A program made the translations under genes and the position numbers. From the NCBI RefSeq assembly GCF_900142955.1, contig NZ_FRCP01000008.1:100568-164567 (forward strand): a stretch of 64,000 nt of DNA, written 5' to 3'. The stretch comes from Anaerosporobacter mobilis DSM 15930 (GTDB lineage: Bacteria > Bacillota > Clostridia > Lachnospirales > Lachnospiraceae). The notes under the pieces are model-generated. The model worked only from the letters and a program-made list of their open reading frames with translations. It searched no databases and was not told the origin of the DNA. Below, piece by piece: positions 61,677 through 64,000 of the stretch; the first letter of the stretch is position 1, and every line of letters starts with the position of its first letter.

Positions 61677-63635
61677 TTACAGGTCACTGATATATTTGAT
61701 ATTAGTGCCTTGAGGCAAGGCACTCAAAACAAATCTCTCATAAGCTTCTCCATATACCGAATCCATAATTACTATTTTTCCATAGTCATCTTCTTTCCGA
61801 ATTAATCTGCCGCATCCTTGCTTTAGTTTAAGCCCCATAGCCGGATAATCAATAGTTAACACTTCATCTAATCCTTCTTCCTTTGCCTCTAATCGTTGTA
61901 CTTCAATCAGAGGATCACGCGCTGGAAATGGTAGTTGCCATATGATTACCATGGATAATGATTCTCCCGGAACATCAATCCCTTCCCAAAAATCAGAACC
62001 AATTAAAACGGTAGAAACCTCTTCCTTGAACTGTCTAATAAGATATCCTCTTTCTGCTTTATCTTCCCACAAAAACTCAAAAGGTAACTGATAGTGTTTT
62101 ATTCCCTCTCGTATTCTTCTTACTTCCTCTTGGGAACTTGTAAGAACAAGAGCTCGTCCCTCATTCAGCTTTAAGAGATAAACCAATTTTTCAATTTCTT
62201 TAGTAATCTCTACATTAATCTTGTCTTTCGAGAATGGTTCTGGTAAATAAACTTCCACTTGTTCATCCATATCAAAGGAATTACCAACTGTGGAATAGGA
62301 AGGATTCTTTACCCCTAGTGTACGTATTAGATAATTAAAATCCCCATCATTGCTTAATGTTGCAGATGTAAGTAGTACCGGTATCTTCTTTTGGAACAGA
62401 TGTTTATTCAAGCGTGTGTCTATATTCCTAGGCACTACAAAAAAACTATCTCCCTCTCGGTTTATCCAAGAGATACTATCCTTACCTTTGTTTTTACGAA
62501 AATGGTGTACTGCCAACATTGCATTATCAATTAGCATCTCATATGCCTGTATCAAATTAGTGGAAAGTGATTCCGTATAGAGTTCTTGCTCAATCTGTAA
62601 TTCAAGTAACAACTTATCAAGCACCTTTTGAAAAGTCTCGGCTAACTTTAACAAAGAATCCTCACAATAAACTGTAAAACGCTCCGACCCTTCATCTACA
62701 ATCGCTACTTGATTTAGCCTCACAAAAAATGTTGAAGTAACATCTTCCAACCTTGTTACTGTTAGAAGTAGTTCCTCTCTTGCCCCATGGATTTCCTCAA
62801 TACTATGAATCATTTGCTCAATATCATCTTTGATAATTCTATTCCCTGCTTGCATCGATGCAGGAAGTATAATCTTATGTCCTTCATCAAAGATAACACC
62901 ACAGTACTCTGGAAGAATTGGTAGTTTCCCATCGGCAATTCGTTCCTCTCTCGTCCAAAGGTCTTTAAAAAACAATTCGTGATCTACCACTATGATATCT
63001 CTAGCAGACCGGTAATACTCTTTTGCTTTAATAAGCTTGCAAAAACCACGGTCTAAGCACATATCACAAGACATACCTTCATCCCATCCTATATGTTTCC
63101 ATACACGGTCTGGCACAAGAGGAATTTCCGAACGTTCTCCACGTTTCGTTCTCCCTAACCACTCGTTGATCTCAAAAGACAAGCCCTCTGATAAGTTATC
63201 AAACTTTTCCTTCGACTCGTCCACTTTTGCATCACAAACGTACTGATCGGAGTCTTTCGCCATCCTTGCATCTACCTCTAACCCAAGCAAATCTGAAAGG
63301 GTTTTAATATCGCCTTTTTCCCCACATAGCTGTTCTTGTAGCGCTGCCTTTGCACATGCAATGATGATTGGTTTTCTATTCAACCTTGCATAGGCAATTG
63401 CAGGAAGTAAATAGGCAAATGTTTTTCCCGTACCAAGCCCAGCTTCCGCTAGATGAACCTTTTTGTTACATAAAGCGTCAGCCATTTGGAATGACGTATA
63501 TATTTGTTCTTCACGTACTTCATAACCATGCTCAGGAAGTATATCGTAAAAAACATCCCCGATCCACTGGGTCAACTTATCATGAAAATCCTCTCTTCTA
63601 TCATATTCAAAAATTGATTTATGCCTTGCACACAT
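61677..63635 (-). CDS. DinG/XPD-family DNA helicase
   Basis: 652 aa. Walker A AEAGLGTGKTF near 62-72, DEGH box FDEGHKI, LTSATL and QGCGRLIR motif VI. A Cys set (YVCDA near 134, SCDMC and GFCK near 192-202) suits the 4Fe-4S cluster of XPD/DinG enzymes. 5'-3' helicase of DNA repair or recombination. ATG at 63633-63635 with a GGAGAAG site. Host chromosomal; common in Clostridia beside lysS-greA. Confidence 0.92.
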   Translation of the reverse strand: MCARHKSIFEYDRREDFHDKLTQWIGDVFYDILPEHGYEVREEQIYTSFQMADALCNKKVHLAEAGLGTGKTFAYLLPAIAYARLNRKPIIIACAKAALQEQLCGEKGDIKTLSDLLGLEVDARMAKDSDQYVCDAKVDESKEKFDNLSEGLSFEINEWLGRTKRGERSEIPLVPDRVWKHIGWDEGMSCDMCLDRGFCKLIKAKEYYRSARDIIVVDHELFFKDLWTREERIADGKLPILPEYCGVIFDEGHKIILPASMQAGNRIIKDDIEQMIHSIEEIHGAREELLLTVTRLEDVTSTFFVRLNQVAIVDEGSERFTVYCEDSLLKLAETFQKVLDKLLLELQIEQELYTESLSTNLIQAYEMLIDNAMLAVHHFRKNKGKDSISWINREGDSFFVVPRNIDTRLNKHLFQKKIPVLLTSATLSNDGDFNYLIRTLGVKNPSYSTVGNSFDMDEQVEVYLPEPFSKDKINVEITKEIEKLVYLLKLNEGRALVLTSSQEEVRRIREGIKHYQLPFEFLWEDKAERGYLIRQFKEEVSTVLIGSDFWEGIDVPGESLSMVIIWQLPFPARDPLIEVQRLEAKEEGLDEVLTIDYPAMGLKLKQGCGRLIRKEDDYGKIVIMDSVYGEAYERFVLSALPQGTNIKYISDL

Positions 63636-64000
63636 GTTAATTCTTCTCCAGTCATATATCTATTTTAATAATTCCATAGTTTGTTCATATTAAGAACTCT
63701 CACATCTTTCATCATTGTTATGTTGCTATATAAGATTCCAAGAAACCAAAATAGTATCCAATATAGAGCAATATAAAGCGACTGAATTACTCCAGTCGCC
63801 TTATTCCGCATGTATTTAGTATATAATAATACTCTCTGACACATAAACCTAAGTATATCACGTAGAAGGTTAATATACAATTGCTTCTATAATAATTAAT
63901 TATAGTTGTAAGTGTTCTTTTTGCAGATGTGTGAATGCAATGCGTTTGAAAAACATACATTTAACAAACTATTTTGCATTCACCTCCGTCCCCACCCGAT
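63636..64000. other. Intergenic right edge
   Basis: No accepted gene. A possible promoter for the helicase lies at 63852-63880 on the minus strand (-35 TTGTAT, 17-bp spacer, -10 TATACT). A 7-bp inverted repeat GCGACTG/CAGTCGC (63778-63799) followed by TTTATATT would act as a terminator or leader hairpin. A 71-codon frame at 63665-63880 spans this hairpin and is rejected. The last 100 bases are without features. Confidence 0.5.

Noticed and set aside
63665..63880. 71-codon frame at the right edge
   Set aside because: Spans a hairpin and candidate promoter and lacks a good ribosome site.
58350..64000. tRNA gene as ICE target
   Set aside because: No tRNA-like sequence at the junction; integration beside lysS is without a visible tRNA.

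Overview
The window is low-GC Firmicutes DNA. A chromosomal flank at the right (lysS, greA, a conserved hypothetical gene and a DinG/XPD-type helicase) is typical of Clostridia, probably Lachnospiraceae. Everything to its left looks like a large integrative and conjugative element (ICE) with resistance cargo. Every gene I accept is on the minus strand, so the window reads right to left. Family names below are recognised from memory of the sequences; nothing was searched.

Region by region, in transcription order. (1) 64000-58350: helicase, hypothetical gene, greA and lysS. (2) 58207-53594: ICE maintenance block. It has a terminator after lysS, three genes carrying four copies of one small DUF6462-like domain, a RepA_N replication initiator, a strongly folded non-coding stretch (candidate RNA), two small genes, a ParM-like actin, an RHH (ParR-like) adaptor and a small membrane peptide. 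(3) 53287-45859: Tad/Flp-type pilus and surface module: two pilin genes encoding the same protein, a CpaF-type ATPase, a TadB/TadC-type platform, TadE-like and small membrane proteins, and an InlB-repeat surface protein. (4) 45770-42839: a self-contained three-gene cassette with its own promoter and terminator, including a PD-(D/E)XK nuclease and two proteins I do not recognise. This is the best candidate for an undescribed, probably defensive, system. (5) 42642-37116: DNA-processing block (DUF5688, RadC/JAB, toprim), an array of six 21-bp palindromes phased at 32 bp, a candidate oriT, MobC and a MOBP relaxase. (6) 37080-11507: mating apparatus: PcfB, VirD4/TraG, a Maff2 pilin-like protein, VirB6-like, PrgI and VirB4, then a cargo PrrC-like ATPase, an NlpC/P60 hydrolase, and a 2509-residue antirestriction/methylase/helicase protein. 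A TnpV gene is nested in a second frame of that giant gene. (7) 11049-7715: cadmium/zinc module with CadC-like repressor, split heavy-metal ATPase and CopZ-like metallochaperone. (8) 7709-5337: three-gene serine recombinase module whose first gene is truncated. (9) 5323-1: mef-msr(D) macrolide resistance operon with the mefL attenuation leader, genes for DinB, nitroreductase and GrpB proteins, and the first codons of a catQ-like chloramphenicol acetyltransferase gene with a classic translational attenuator. The mef/msr(D)/catQ combination recalls streptococcal IQ-type elements.

How the parts fit together (inference). The RepA_N, ParM and RHH genes suggest that the excised circle can replicate and segregate like a plasmid. 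MobC, relaxase and oriT start transfer. VirD4, VirB4, VirB6, PrgI, Maff2 and P60 build the mating channel, and the Tad-like pilus and surface protein probably help contact. The helicase/methylase, TnpV, the three-gene cassette and the PrrC-like ATPase probably protect the element or its host. I could not identify the attachment sites; the right junction should lie between about 58095 and 58349.
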